A stretch of DNA of 64,000 nucleotides from Vibrio methylphosphonaticus (lineage in GTDB: Bacteria > Pseudomonadota > Gammaproteobacteria > Enterobacterales > Vibrionaceae), in NCBI RefSeq assembly GCF_023634655.1, contig NZ_JAMKMS010000004.1:1-64000 (forward strand), in the 5' to 3' direction. The translations under genes were made by a program, and so were the position numbers. How positions within the stretch are numbered: the first letter of the stretch is position 1; the number at the start of each line of letters is the position of its first letter. A model generated the notes under the pieces. The model was not told the DNA's origin. It saw only the letters and a list, made by a program, of their open reading frames with translations, and did not search any database. Shown here one piece after another: positions 15,659 to 23,277 of this stretch.

Positions 15659-16003
15659 ATGAACATTCACTATCTTGAAGTCGTCACCCCTGATGTCGCG
15701 TCTGTATGTAAAAGTTATGAGTTAACTCAAAATGTTCGCTTTGGTGAACCGGATGAAATGTTAGGTGGTGCAAGAACAGGTACGCTTCCCGACGGTTGTA
15801 TTTTGGGGATTCGAGCCCCTTTGCGAGCAGATGAAACGCCGGTCGTTCGCCCATACTGGCTAGTGGATGACATAGACACAGCGGTTTCAATTGTTAAAGC
15901 TCAAGGCGCTGAAATAGCCGTTCCACCTGTAGAGATACCCAGTAAGGGCAAGTTTTGCATCTATATTCTAGGTTCAATCGAACATGGCTTCTGGCAACGG
16001 TAA
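15659..16003 (+). CDS. VOC-superfamily (glyoxalase-like) protein
   Basis: A 114-residue protein with the beta-alpha-beta-beta-beta fold sequence of vicinal oxygen chelate proteins: MNIHYLEVVTPDVASVCKSY at the start, GTLPDGCILGI in the middle and YWLVDDIDTAVSIVKAQGAE in the second half. The start at 15659 is chosen because AAGGAATAAG precedes it and it begins with the family's first strand. Metal ligands are not fully evident: His4 is present and the usual terminal Glu position is weak, so it may be a binding protein rather than an enzyme. ACTTAAC, a left-core-like sequence, occurs 25 bp after its stop (16028-16034). Confidence 0.78.
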   Translation: MNIHYLEVVTPDVASVCKSYELTQNVRFGEPDEMLGGARTGTLPDGCILGIRAPLRADETPVVRPYWLVDDIDTAVSIVKAQGAEIAVPPVEIPSKGKFCIYILGSIEHGFWQR

Positions 16004-16278
16004 GCATACTCAGTATTGGTTCACGCCACTTAACAAGTGATGACGGCATAATGAAACGTTGAGTTGCTGATATTCAAATAACCAATCTGGTTGGTTATGG
16101 TTTACCGTGAGAAGATACGCGAAGCAATGTGCCTTCTGTGTCTGAACCGGTAAAGTCATCGGCCAGTAGAAAAACAAACGCTTCAAATTGATTCGTGACC
16201 CGCTAACTGAAGGGCATAGCACGATACGAGTCAATATCGTCAAAATTAGTAAAAATCTTAATTTAAATAGGGGTAGAT

Positions 16279-16557
16279 ATGAACGACAAAATGTTTGAAA
16301 TTTGGCAAAAAAAGCGAGAGCTGGGTTTTGTTACTTGGCTCTATAAGAGCACACTGGTGGCGGTTTGCTTCTATCTGATCTTTAGCAGTATTTTTCAATA
16401 TTCGGTCATCAGTCAACAGGGTATTTGGGCATTTCTTCAGAGCCAGCTTTCGAATTACGCCTTGTTCACGGCTTTAATCACGGCGACCAATGCAGGGCTT
16501 TGGTTTTATCGAGAATCTAGCTATAAGAAAGAAGCGCGTCGTAGAAACCTCTTATAA
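16279..16557 (+). CDS. Small membrane protein of unknown function
   Basis: A 92-residue protein not recognised as a named family. It has a charged N-terminus (MNDKMFEIWQKKRELGF), two hydrophobic helices at about residues 24-46 and 58-77, and a very basic tail (YKKEARRRNLL), which predicts a two-pass inner-membrane protein with both ends in the cytoplasm. GGGGTAG precedes the ATG. TATAACGAGGCGCTTAA just after the stop resembles the left end of an attC element, but no right end follows. Confidence 0.6.
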   Translation: MNDKMFEIWQKKRELGFVTWLYKSTLVAVCFYLIFSSIFQYSVISQQGIWAFLQSQLSNYALFTALITATNAGLWFYRESSYKKEARRRNLL

Positions 16558-16622
16558 CGAGGCGCTTAACTTTTGTATTGCGAAAAACGACTCAAGAGTC
16601 ATTCTTTAGAAAGTTATCGTGA

Positions 16623-16685
16623 AAGTTACTTCCGAGACAAATTAAGTTACTTCCGAGACCAATTAAGGTACTTGGGAGTGACCTT
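16623..16685. repeat. Three 21-bp tandem repeats
   Basis: Units at 16623, 16644 and 16665 follow AAGTTACTTCCGAGACAAATT. The first two differ at one base; the third is more divergent. They fill the gap between the small membrane protein gene and the convergent deaminase gene. Confidence 0.85.
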
Positions 16686-16695
16686 AATTGGCTAT

Positions 16696-17274
16696 CTATC
16701 GACGTTTAGAGATAGTTTCTAGGGCATCACCAGCAGTAGAAAAGAATATTTGCGCCGCTAGGTCAATTAACTCTTGGCTGCATGTCGCTTTGCCAAAATG
16801 TTGTCGTTCATTAGCTAAGTGTTGCCAAACCGGGGGTAGAACTTCTAACGATGTTTGTTCGGCTTGGTCTGCACTGTCTGACTCCAGTTCTGGGTAGTAC
16901 ACTTGATTGACACCAGACGTCACGAGGCGCAGTGTGCACATCGGGCACGGTTGCCATGAGGAGAAAAGTTGGTACCCAGACATGTCGGGTTGTGTCACAT
17001 CCGCTAACTTTTCTTCGAGCTGGTTTAGTAACTCCATTTCTGCATGTCGGTCAGATTTGAAGGTGGGGACAAATTGGCGATTCCGCTCAGAGAACACAAT
17101 CTTTCCATCTTTGACGATACAACCACCCACTCCAATATTCCCTTCTTTGGCCGCTATTAGCGCTTGTTCTACCGCCACTTTTACAAATGGGTCATGGGGA
17201 AAGGATTGATTTGGCGTAAAAGCGTTAAGCTGCTGCTCAAGTGATGTAAGGTCGTGTTTATCTTGGTCAAACAT
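16696..17274 (-). CDS. Zinc-dependent nucleoside/nucleotide deaminase-family protein
   Basis: A 192-residue cytidine deaminase-superfamily protein. It contains the zinc-site motifs H77-A-E79 (SDRHAEMELLNQ) and P-C110-P-M-C113 (SSWQPCPMCTLRL). Before these, GNIGVGGCIVKDGKIV is the usual substrate-loop strand. The overall order fits the guanine deaminase/tRNA adenosine deaminase-like branch; the base deaminated cannot be read. The C-terminal 70 residues are helical. It converges with the small membrane protein gene, and the terminal repeat array lies next to its stop codon. Confidence 0.82.
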   Translation of the reverse strand: MFDQDKHDLTSLEQQLNAFTPNQSFPHDPFVKVAVEQALIAAKEGNIGVGGCIVKDGKIVFSERNRQFVPTFKSDRHAEMELLNQLEEKLADVTQPDMSGYQLFSSWQPCPMCTLRLVTSGVNQVYYPELESDSADQAEQTSLEVLPPVWQHLANERQHFGKATCSQELIDLAAQIFFSTAGDALETISKRR

Positions 17275-17478
17275 AGTCGTGTCCTTTTTTCTCTGAGCTT
17301 AAGTCGCCTAGCACTACCCGTCTAGTAAATTAATGTAGCAGCGTCGTAACTATTCAGTATCGCGACAGCAAATGATTGTGGCGTTTAAAAGGTCTCTTTG
17401 TCCTAGTGGTAATGCCGAACGGGTAACCTAAGTGGTATGTGAGCGAACCATTAATACGCGCTAACAAATTTACCCAAA

Positions 17479-17504
17479 CAATATTGAGCGATCGTTCAAT
17501 ATTG
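17479..17504. promoter_or_regulatory. 26-bp near-palindrome, candidate operator of the hydrolase gene
   Basis: The arms CAATATTGA and TCAATATTG flank GCGATCGT, itself nearly self-complementary. The inner part TTGAGCGATCGTTCAA has the style of TetR-family operators. It lies 54-79 bp before the dienelactone hydrolase start; no TetR gene is adjacent. Confidence 0.55.
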
Positions 17505-17557
17505 CTCTAGTTTCCGCTATAGTTGAATGGTCCAACAATTCACAACAAGGAAAGGTT

Positions 17558-18466
17558 ATGAATCCAAATACCGAATCTCAATCAACATCCGCTAGGTCTA
17601 TCCCTCAAGAAGCATTCGATTGGTATGACGAATATGCTCATGGTTTGATTGATCGCAGAGAATTTATGGCTCGTCTTTCAGGGTTGGCCGTCCTTGGTTT
17701 AACCGTGACCACATTAACGTCTGCACTGATCCCTAATTATGCACAGGCAGAGCAAGTCTCATTCAATGATCCTTCTATCAAAGCTACCTATGAAACCTTC
17801 CCGTCACCTAAAGGACACGGAGAAGGGCGAGGTTACTTAGTGGTTCCAAAAGAACTGGAGGGGAATGCGCCTGTTGTACTCGTTGTTCATGAAAACAGAG
17901 GATTAAACCCTTATATAAAGGATGTAGCAAGACGACTCGCAGCCGCAGGTTTTATTGCGTTTGCACCTGACGCGCTTTATTCGCTTGGCGGGTATCCGGG
18001 TAATGATGATGAAGGTCGAGCGATGCAGAAATCTTTATCAAGAGATCTCATTGAAGAAGACTTCATCGCCGCAGCGAACTTTTTGAAATCTCATGAAAAA
18101 AGCAACGGGAAATTAGGCGCAGTCGGCTTCTGCTTTGGTGGCTATATCGTGAATATGTTAGCTGCGGTCATGCCAGAGCAGCTTGATGCGGGGGTTCCGT
18201 TCTATGGCACTCCTGCCGCGCCAGATTTAAGAAAAAATGTTAAGGGGCCATTGCTAATCCAATTTGCTGGTATCGATAAACGTGTTAATGCGACTTGGCC
18301 AGACTATGAGACGGAGCTTAAAGAAGTTGGGGCAGAGTACACGGCTTATATTTATGAGGGGGTGAACCATGGCTTCCATAATGACTCAACTGGCCGATAT
18401 GCTGAAGAAGAAGCAGAGCTAGCGTGGGCACGTACACTTGAGTTCTTTACTAAAAACTTGTCTTAA
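17558..18466 (+). CDS. Dienelactone hydrolase-family protein with Tat-like signal
   Basis: A 302-residue alpha/beta hydrolase. After a hydrophilic N-terminus, DRREFMARLSGLAVLGLTV at residues 32-50 looks like a twin-arginine export signal, ending near YAQAEQ. The mature domain has HENRGLNP (111-118), the nucleophile elbow GFCFGGY with Cys192, Asp240 (GIDKRV) and His271 (VNHGFH), giving the Cys-Asp-His triad of dienelactone hydrolases. It probably hydrolyses a lactone or ester in the periplasm. AAGGAAAGG is its ribosome-binding site, and a 26-bp near-palindrome lies upstream. No ring-cleavage pathway genes are nearby, so the natural substrate is open. Confidence 0.88.
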   Translation: MNPNTESQSTSARSIPQEAFDWYDEYAHGLIDRREFMARLSGLAVLGLTVTTLTSALIPNYAQAEQVSFNDPSIKATYETFPSPKGHGEGRGYLVVPKELEGNAPVVLVVHENRGLNPYIKDVARRLAAAGFIAFAPDALYSLGGYPGNDDEGRAMQKSLSRDLIEEDFIAAANFLKSHEKSNGKLGAVGFCFGGYIVNMLAAVMPEQLDAGVPFYGTPAAPDLRKNVKGPLLIQFAGIDKRVNATWPDYETELKEVGAEYTAYIYEGVNHGFHNDSTGRYAEEEAELAWARTLEFFTKNLS

Positions 18467-18496
18467 TAGGTGAGGTGACAGCCTCATTTTTATCCA

Positions 18497-18556
18497 AACG
18501 AGGGCGGGTATGCGAACAACAGGCGTTAGTGGGCTGTTCGCGTACCCGCCCTCGTT
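18497..18556. repeat. Long hairpin, 22-bp stem
   Basis: Arms 18497-18518 and 18535-18556 are complementary at every position apart from one T-G wobble, with a 16-base loop. The stem is GC-rich (CGAGGGCGGGTA in the left arm). No T run follows on either strand, so it is not a standard terminator. It lies 30 bp past the hydrolase stop. Confidence 0.85.
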
Positions 18557-18718
18557 CATGTCTACGTTAAGCGAACCATGTACTTTGGACGTTACTCGTT
18601 TTCACAGCGGTGGGTGATCGGATTGTGATGGGATGACGAGAATGCGCATCCGCACGAAATTTCAAATCCTAAGCTAAGCTAATAGTCTCGGTTTGCTTTT
18701 TCAACTAAGGACGAAATT

Positions 18719-19099
18719 ATGCAATTGAACCCAGTTGGTTGGTTTGAAATTTATGTCGATGATATGGCTAGAGCCAGAAAATTTTATGAGTCAGTTTTCG
18801 ATATAAAACTAGAGAAGCTTGAAAGCCCCGCCAAAATAGAGATTGAAATGTGGTGCTTTCCTCACCAAATGGACCGTTACGGAGCCAGTGGGGCGCTTGC
18901 GCATATGAGTCAGGTGAAAGCGGGAGGCAATAGTACGCTTGTGTATTTTTCATGTGAAGATTGCGCCGAAGAAGAATCACGGGTCCCGAGCAGTGGTGGT
19001 GTGGTTCAAGTACCTAAAATGGCAATTGGTGAACATGGTTTTATCAGCGTTTTCAGCGATAGCGAAGGGAATATGGTCGGGCTTCATTCAATGCAGTGA
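18719..19099 (+). CDS. VOC-superfamily (glyoxalase-like) protein
   Basis: A 126-residue protein with a classical VOC pattern: NPVGWFEIYVDDMARARKFY at the start, SGALAHMSQVKAGGNSTLVYF in the middle and a final strand HGFISVFSDSEGNMVGLHS. The phrase FSDSEGNMVGLH is the common bacterial end motif (F-x-DPEGNxxGL). Divalent-metal residues are not complete, which is frequent in this uncharacterised group. ACTAAGGACG precedes the ATG. It stands alone; a weak 8-bp hairpin (GGTCACAC/GTGTGACC, 19177-19198) follows. Confidence 0.82.
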   Translation: MQLNPVGWFEIYVDDMARARKFYESVFDIKLEKLESPAKIEIEMWCFPHQMDRYGASGALAHMSQVKAGGNSTLVYFSCEDCAEEESRVPSSGGVVQVPKMAIGEHGFISVFSDSEGNMVGLHSMQ

Positions 19100-19209
19100 T
19101 CGTTCTTTGCAATGATTGCTCTTTGCATTGAACGTTCTGTAAAGTGATTGTTGCTTCACAAGTCAATGAATGGACGGGTCACACCTTGCTGTGTGACCGC
19201 TCATCGAGG

Positions 19210-19305
19210 CTAGGCTTTGTGGCTATCCGCAATTCCAACACCAATATAGATGATGCTGTCGTCGGGTATGCTGGCTGAATAGGTGGAAGTGACGTTCCGC
19301 CTCAC
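19210..19305 (-). other. Possible 31-codon gene or gene remnant
   Basis: A GTG-started frame encodes NVTSTYSASIPDDSIIYIG followed by VGIADSHKA, a composition that looks protein-like, directly downstream of the SCP2-like gene on the same strand. No ribosome-binding site is clear and no family was recognised. It could be a remnant or chance. Confidence 0.15.
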
Positions 19306-19315
19306 GTTCTTTTAA

Positions 19316-19807
19316 TTAAGCGAATGTATGGCTGAGCCAAGATTGAAGTTGTTGGCGTTTTTCTCGCGGGCCATTTATTGTTACTAACCCTTGCCTGAAC
19401 GCTTCATCCCAAGAAATTTTTCCTGTCGCTAGGGCGTCAAAAACATCCAATTCAGTGATCAACAATACATCTTGTTCGGTCGGTAGATTGTTGCGACCTG
19501 TGACAACTACGCCTTTTCCCGCGGTAAAACGAAAATCACTATAGTGTCCTTTGATTGCCTCAAAAAGAACAAAATCCATTGTTTCGTTGTGTGGTTTTTT
19601 TAGAGCCGCTTTGGCGGTAAATAGTCGAAAGTGGTCCGGTTTATTGAGGTTACCGAGTTGGTCATGCTGTCTTGCACTAATAATATTACCAAATACCTCT
19701 AATGACCCAGGCTCAGTCACTAAATTGAATCCCGTATCTTGGTGAAGACCACAAGCAAATGTGAGTGAAGAGGTAAGGGAGAGGATGAGTGCAAATCGTT
19801 TGAACAT
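19316..19807 (-). CDS. Exported protein of unknown function with SCP2-like tail
   Basis: A 163-residue protein starting with a signal peptide (MFKRFALILSLTSSLTFA, then CGLHQ). The start at 19807 is preferred; a longer form from 19870 places 21 odd residues before the signal. The C-terminal part, LDVFDALATGKISWDEAFRQ then GLVTINGP, resembles the last helix and strand of SCP2 lipid-binding domains, which also end the alkyl sulfatase encoded just upstream on the same strand. The family was not firmly recognised. A role binding a hydrophobic ligand in the periplasm is an inference from this similarity and context. Confidence 0.6.
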   Translation of the reverse strand: MFKRFALILSLTSSLTFACGLHQDTGFNLVTEPGSLEVFGNIISARQHDQLGNLNKPDHFRLFTAKAALKKPHNETMDFVLFEAIKGHYSDFRFTAGKGVVVTGRNNLPTEQDVLLITELDVFDALATGKISWDEAFRQGLVTINGPREKRQQLQSWLSHTFA

Positions 19808-19960
19808 AATGACTACCTTGATTGACAGCAGTGATTGCAAATTAACGACGGTTAAGTCATGTCTAACCATAAAAAGGGACCAAAACTGGTCCCTATATGT
19901 GTTTTCATCCGTGAAGAAGCCGTTGCCTAAATGGTGGTTCGGCTGGTATTAAGCGGGTTA

Positions 19961-21937
19961 CTAGCGAACGATGAGCATGATCTCTTCTGGAGTCATTGGC
20001 TTATCGAAGTAGCTCATGAACTGACCGAAACCTTTGATGTCGCCATTCGAGAACTTGAATGCACCAGATTGTAGATTGGTGCCAATCACTTGTTGAGCGT
20101 TTGGACCTGCAATCAAGATTTGGTTCAATACTGCACGAGTCGTGTCGATTTGAACGGCTGCACCTTTCACGGCTTCTTCGTGTAACTGAGCAATACCGTT
20201 ACGGATTTCGATAGTGAATGCTTCGTTCGTATCGGAGAAGTTGTACGTTAGCATCATGTTTACGTCTAACGTGTTTTCTGCGATTAGCGTTGAAGTCATC
20301 ATGTCGAAAATCTGCTTGCTTGGCAGTGCAGTTAGAACGTCAACAGAAGCGAAGCTGATCATGTTAGAGAAGTCACGCTTGTTCTCTAGTTCAGCCGCCG
20401 CGTTAAGCGCCCAGTTACGCCAGTTGATGTTCACTTGGTCTGCAGCCCATGCTTTGTAAGCTTGTGCTTTCATCTCACGAGCTTCCATATCTTGCTTGTT
20501 TACCGTGATTGGGTAAGAAATAATTTCTGCTGCAAATGTGTAGTTCTCAGCTTTAATTGCGGCTTGTGCAGTCGTAAGGATGTTGTCACGACCGCCCATG
20601 ATCTCTACGAATGCTTTAGCACGTTGCTCGTAAGCCATTGGCTCTAGCTGCCATGGGTCCGCTTCGAAGAAACCGTTGTAACCTACGTAAATCTGACGCA
20701 CGGCGTGTGCAACAGTGCCGTAGTGCTCACCTAACCAAGGGTGTTCTGCAAGGTGCTTAGGAAGTTTAACTACTTCAACGAGCTCGTCTGGCGTCATACC
20801 TTTGTTCATGTAACGGATAGTTTGGTCATGCGTGTATTGAATCGCATCACGGTAAGCTGTGAGTACGTCAGCGACCGCTTCTTTACCTTCAACAGGACGA
20901 CCGTGAGAGTTAATCATGATTTCAGTGTCGAACTTACGCATGACATCGATGCCCTTGAACCACATTGATGGGTCACGGAATTTAGTACCACGGATGGTGT
21001 GAAGGTTAGGGAAATTCTCACCTTGAAGTACTTCAGCCGCGTGCAGGATTTTCTGATCTGGGAAGTAAACCACTAACTCATCTTTAGTTTCAGATGGCAC
21101 GTTCTCAATGTGCATTTTCACGCCAGCAATTTCGATTTCGATGTAGCTTTGGCTTGGTACCAGCAGGTTTGGTTCGATGAACGAGATAGCCCCTTGCATG
21201 AAGCGTGGACCGAGGCCGTCGTTTACTGTGCCGTGCTCGCCTTCTTCTACGTGCTTAGCGCCGGTGTAAGAAGTACGGTGACCAAATAGAGTACCTAGGT
21301 TTGAAGACCAGTTGGCGACTGCAGCGGTTAGGCCTTCTTCAGCGATAATTTTTACTTCACCTGATGCCACTTCTTCATCTGTTACCCATGCACGCACACC
21401 AGATATGTGGTCGATGTGGTTGTGAGAATAGATGATTGCTTTAACTGGCTTGTCTGTGATTTGGCGGAACTGCTCTTTAACCGATTGAGCCATTTCTACC
21501 GACTCACCTGGATCAACAATGATGATACCGTCAGTACCTTCAATCATGACGGGTGTATCTAGACCAAAACCGTACCCAAGGTAAACGTTGTCGTCTACTT
21601 TGATGATCGCTTGGTCCATTTTACGGCCATGCTTAGTTAGGATTGGATGAACGTGGTCAGATTCTTCAGTGTAAGCCAACGAGTCGCCTGTCTTAGACAC
21701 CACTTGGATACGCTCGCCTTTACCCCAAAACATATTCGATTTATGTTCGAATAGCACCTCGCTTTTGTAGCGAGCATCAAGGTCAATGTTTTGGTATTGT
21801 GCGGCGTTTGCTGTTTGAAGCTCTTGACCTACTTTTGATGTAGCTTCAACCATCGGCGTTGCAGATACAAACCCAGAGGTAAGCAGAGCGCTGGCGATAG
21901 CAATAGGGAGCGTCATTCTTTTGAATGTATTAGTCAT
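19961..21937 (-). CDS. Alkyl sulfatase, metallo-beta-lactamase fold (SdsA1/YjcS-like)
   Basis: A 658-residue secreted protein (signal peptide ending about FVSATP). The metallo-beta-lactamase domain carries YSHNHIDHISG with His172, His174, Asp176 and His177, the binuclear zinc motif of type III alkyl sulfatases. Helical dimerisation sequence follows (HPWLGEHYGTVAHAVRQIYV, YNGFFEADPWQLEP), and the last 120 residues are the SCP2-like substrate-collecting domain. Homologues hydrolyse medium-chain alkyl sulfates such as SDS to alcohol and sulfate. A dyad shared with the FadL/LysR promoter region lies about 100 bp upstream, suggesting regulation by the LysR at 26077. Confidence 0.92.
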   Translation of the reverse strand: MTNTFKRMTLPIAIASALLTSGFVSATPMVEATSKVGQELQTANAAQYQNIDLDARYKSEVLFEHKSNMFWGKGERIQVVSKTGDSLAYTEESDHVHPILTKHGRKMDQAIIKVDDNVYLGYGFGLDTPVMIEGTDGIIIVDPGESVEMAQSVKEQFRQITDKPVKAIIYSHNHIDHISGVRAWVTDEEVASGEVKIIAEEGLTAAVANWSSNLGTLFGHRTSYTGAKHVEEGEHGTVNDGLGPRFMQGAISFIEPNLLVPSQSYIEIEIAGVKMHIENVPSETKDELVVYFPDQKILHAAEVLQGENFPNLHTIRGTKFRDPSMWFKGIDVMRKFDTEIMINSHGRPVEGKEAVADVLTAYRDAIQYTHDQTIRYMNKGMTPDELVEVVKLPKHLAEHPWLGEHYGTVAHAVRQIYVGYNGFFEADPWQLEPMAYEQRAKAFVEIMGGRDNILTTAQAAIKAENYTFAAEIISYPITVNKQDMEAREMKAQAYKAWAADQVNINWRNWALNAAAELENKRDFSNMISFASVDVLTALPSKQIFDMMTSTLIAENTLDVNMMLTYNFSDTNEAFTIEIRNGIAQLHEEAVKGAAVQIDTTRAVLNQILIAGPNAQQVIGTNLQSGAFKFSNGDIKGFGQFMSYFDKPMTPEEIMLIVR

Positions 21938-22034
21938 GATGGTGACCTTATATTTGGATACAGGAATTGGATTTCTTGCGTCAAATAATAGAGAGGATAA
22001 AGGTGACTATCTATGCGCCAATAAGATTTCAACT

Positions 22035-22060
22035 CATCGCTTTTACGATGATTTATCGTA
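22035..22060. promoter_or_regulatory. Dyad upstream of the alkyl sulfatase, shared with the FadL/LysR region
   Basis: CATCG-CTTTTA-CGATG (22035-22050) has 5-bp complementary arms and overlaps a second dyad, TACGAT-GATTT-ATCGTA (22044-22060). ATCGCTTTTACGAT differs by one base from ATCGGTTTTACGAT at 26026-26039. It is about 100 bp from the sulfatase start. Confidence 0.5.
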
Positions 22061-22126
22061 GTAGTTATTGTGTTTGCGATTTATTTTGATCTAAATCAAG
22101 TCGCGAGATGAGCGTGCGGCTGAGAC

Positions 22127-22158
22127 AAAAAATGCCCCGACATTCGGAGCATTTTTTT
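22127..22158 (-). terminator. Terminator, probably of the HlyD operon
   Basis: The arms AAAAAATGC and GCATTTTTT, with CCGA/TCGG inside after one mismatch, form a stem flanked by T runs in both directions. It lies 130 bp past the HlyD stop. The surrounding 350-bp gap also holds the sulfatase promoter. Confidence 0.75.
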
Positions 22159-22287
22159 TGATATGAATGATTGACATCACAACGTATTCTTGGATTTAGA
22201 TCTGGCCAATAACGCGATCTATCCTTTTACTCACGTCTAAGCGACAGCACTGAAAGTCCAGCGCCTAAATCACAGTATTTAAAGTGC

Positions 22288-23277
22288 TTACCAAGCACCA
22301 AAATATGACTTGTAAGACTGAAGCCTAACCGTTGCTGCGCCGATGACATCAATGAAGCCCCAAAACGGATGCGGTTTTTCAGCAGAAATCCAAGCGGCGC
22401 CAGCTGAACCAATTGGGATGTTGAAACCTTCTGGTTCGATAATTTCAAGTACGATGGTACGACCTAATCCATTGCTGTTTCTTACCACATGTTGACCCAC
22501 ACTTTGAGGGCCTTGGAATGGTGAAATTGCGGCTTCGCCAGTACCTGTTGTGAAGCTGTGTACCTTGGCTCTGAAAATGTGGCCAGGGTAGGCGTCAACA
22601 TAGAACTCGGCAAAGTCGCCTTTTTGAACATAACCGTAAGTTTGATCCGATACACGCATTTCTAAAAACTTTTTATTGGTGTTGTATAGGTGCATGTTGC
22701 CCATTACCGATCCTTCAGCAATGTTGACAATTGCAACCTGCCCGTCAAATTCAGCACGGATGGTTTTTTTCTCTTGTGCCCAGCTTACTTTTTGAAGGTC
22801 AGCAATAAGTGAATTGAGTTCGGCGTTCATCACTCGTAAATCAGAGTCGTATTTTTCGACATCGCGAGCATTAAATATTTCTGGTGATGTTTCAGCGCGC
22901 TTAATATCCCGCATCATCTGTTTGATTTGTTCTTGTTTTTGAACGATCGCAGATTCGATTTTGGCTTTGTCTGCCGCCGAGTTAATGTCGACCAGTGTAT
23001 AAAGCACATCGTTCTTTTTTACTTGTTGGTTATGGTTAACAGAGATTTCGTCAATCTGTTGACCAAGTACTGGTGACATAATGGCATGTGGCGCTTTGAC
23101 TGTTGTAGAGTTCGTTAAGTCAACAGGGGCCCATAAGCGAGAAACCACCGCTAAAAGCGCGAGAATAGTGACACCACCGATGGTTGCCCATGTGTAGTTT
23201 TTGATGTTCTTTTTAAGAGCACCTGTCGCAAACAGTGACCATACAATTAGGATGTATGGAATCATCATCTCTTTCAT
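22288..23277 (-). CDS. HlyD-family membrane fusion protein
   Basis: A 329-residue periplasmic adaptor. It starts with two hydrophobic segments (about residues 6-22 and 29-48), then the biotinyl-lipoyl strand MSPVLGQQIDEISVNHNQQVKKNDVLYTL, a coiled coil of about 60 residues (INSAADKAKIESAIVQKQEQ onward), the second lipoyl half (RAEFDGQVAIVNIAEGSVM) and a beta-barrel region. Such adaptors link inner-membrane transporters to outer-membrane channels. Its start shares one base with the stop of the upstream membrane-protein gene (TAATG), so the two form a coupled pair like other HlyD/small-membrane-protein exporters. No outer-membrane channel gene is present. Confidence 0.87.
   Translation of the reverse strand: MKEMMIPYILIVWSLFATGALKKNIKNYTWATIGGVTILALLAVVSRLWAPVDLTNSTTVKAPHAIMSPVLGQQIDEISVNHNQQVKKNDVLYTLVDINSAADKAKIESAIVQKQEQIKQMMRDIKRAETSPEIFNARDVEKYDSDLRVMNAELNSLIADLQKVSWAQEKKTIRAEFDGQVAIVNIAEGSVMGNMHLYNTNKKFLEMRVSDQTYGYVQKGDFAEFYVDAYPGHIFRAKVHSFTTGTGEAAISPFQGPQSVGQHVVRNSNGLGRTIVLEIIEPEGFNIPIGSAGAAWISAEKPHPFWGFIDVIGAATVRLQSYKSYFGAW

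Noticed and set aside
15659..16003. Bleomycin-resistance protein
   Set aside because: It is a VOC-fold protein, but nothing in its sequence points to bleomycin binding, and its metal ligands are incomplete.
16028..16610. Further attC-like elements after the VOC gene and the small membrane protein gene
   Set aside because: ACTTAAC (16028-16034) and TATAACGAGGCGCTTAA (16554 on) resemble left ends only; no right ends or internal arms were found.
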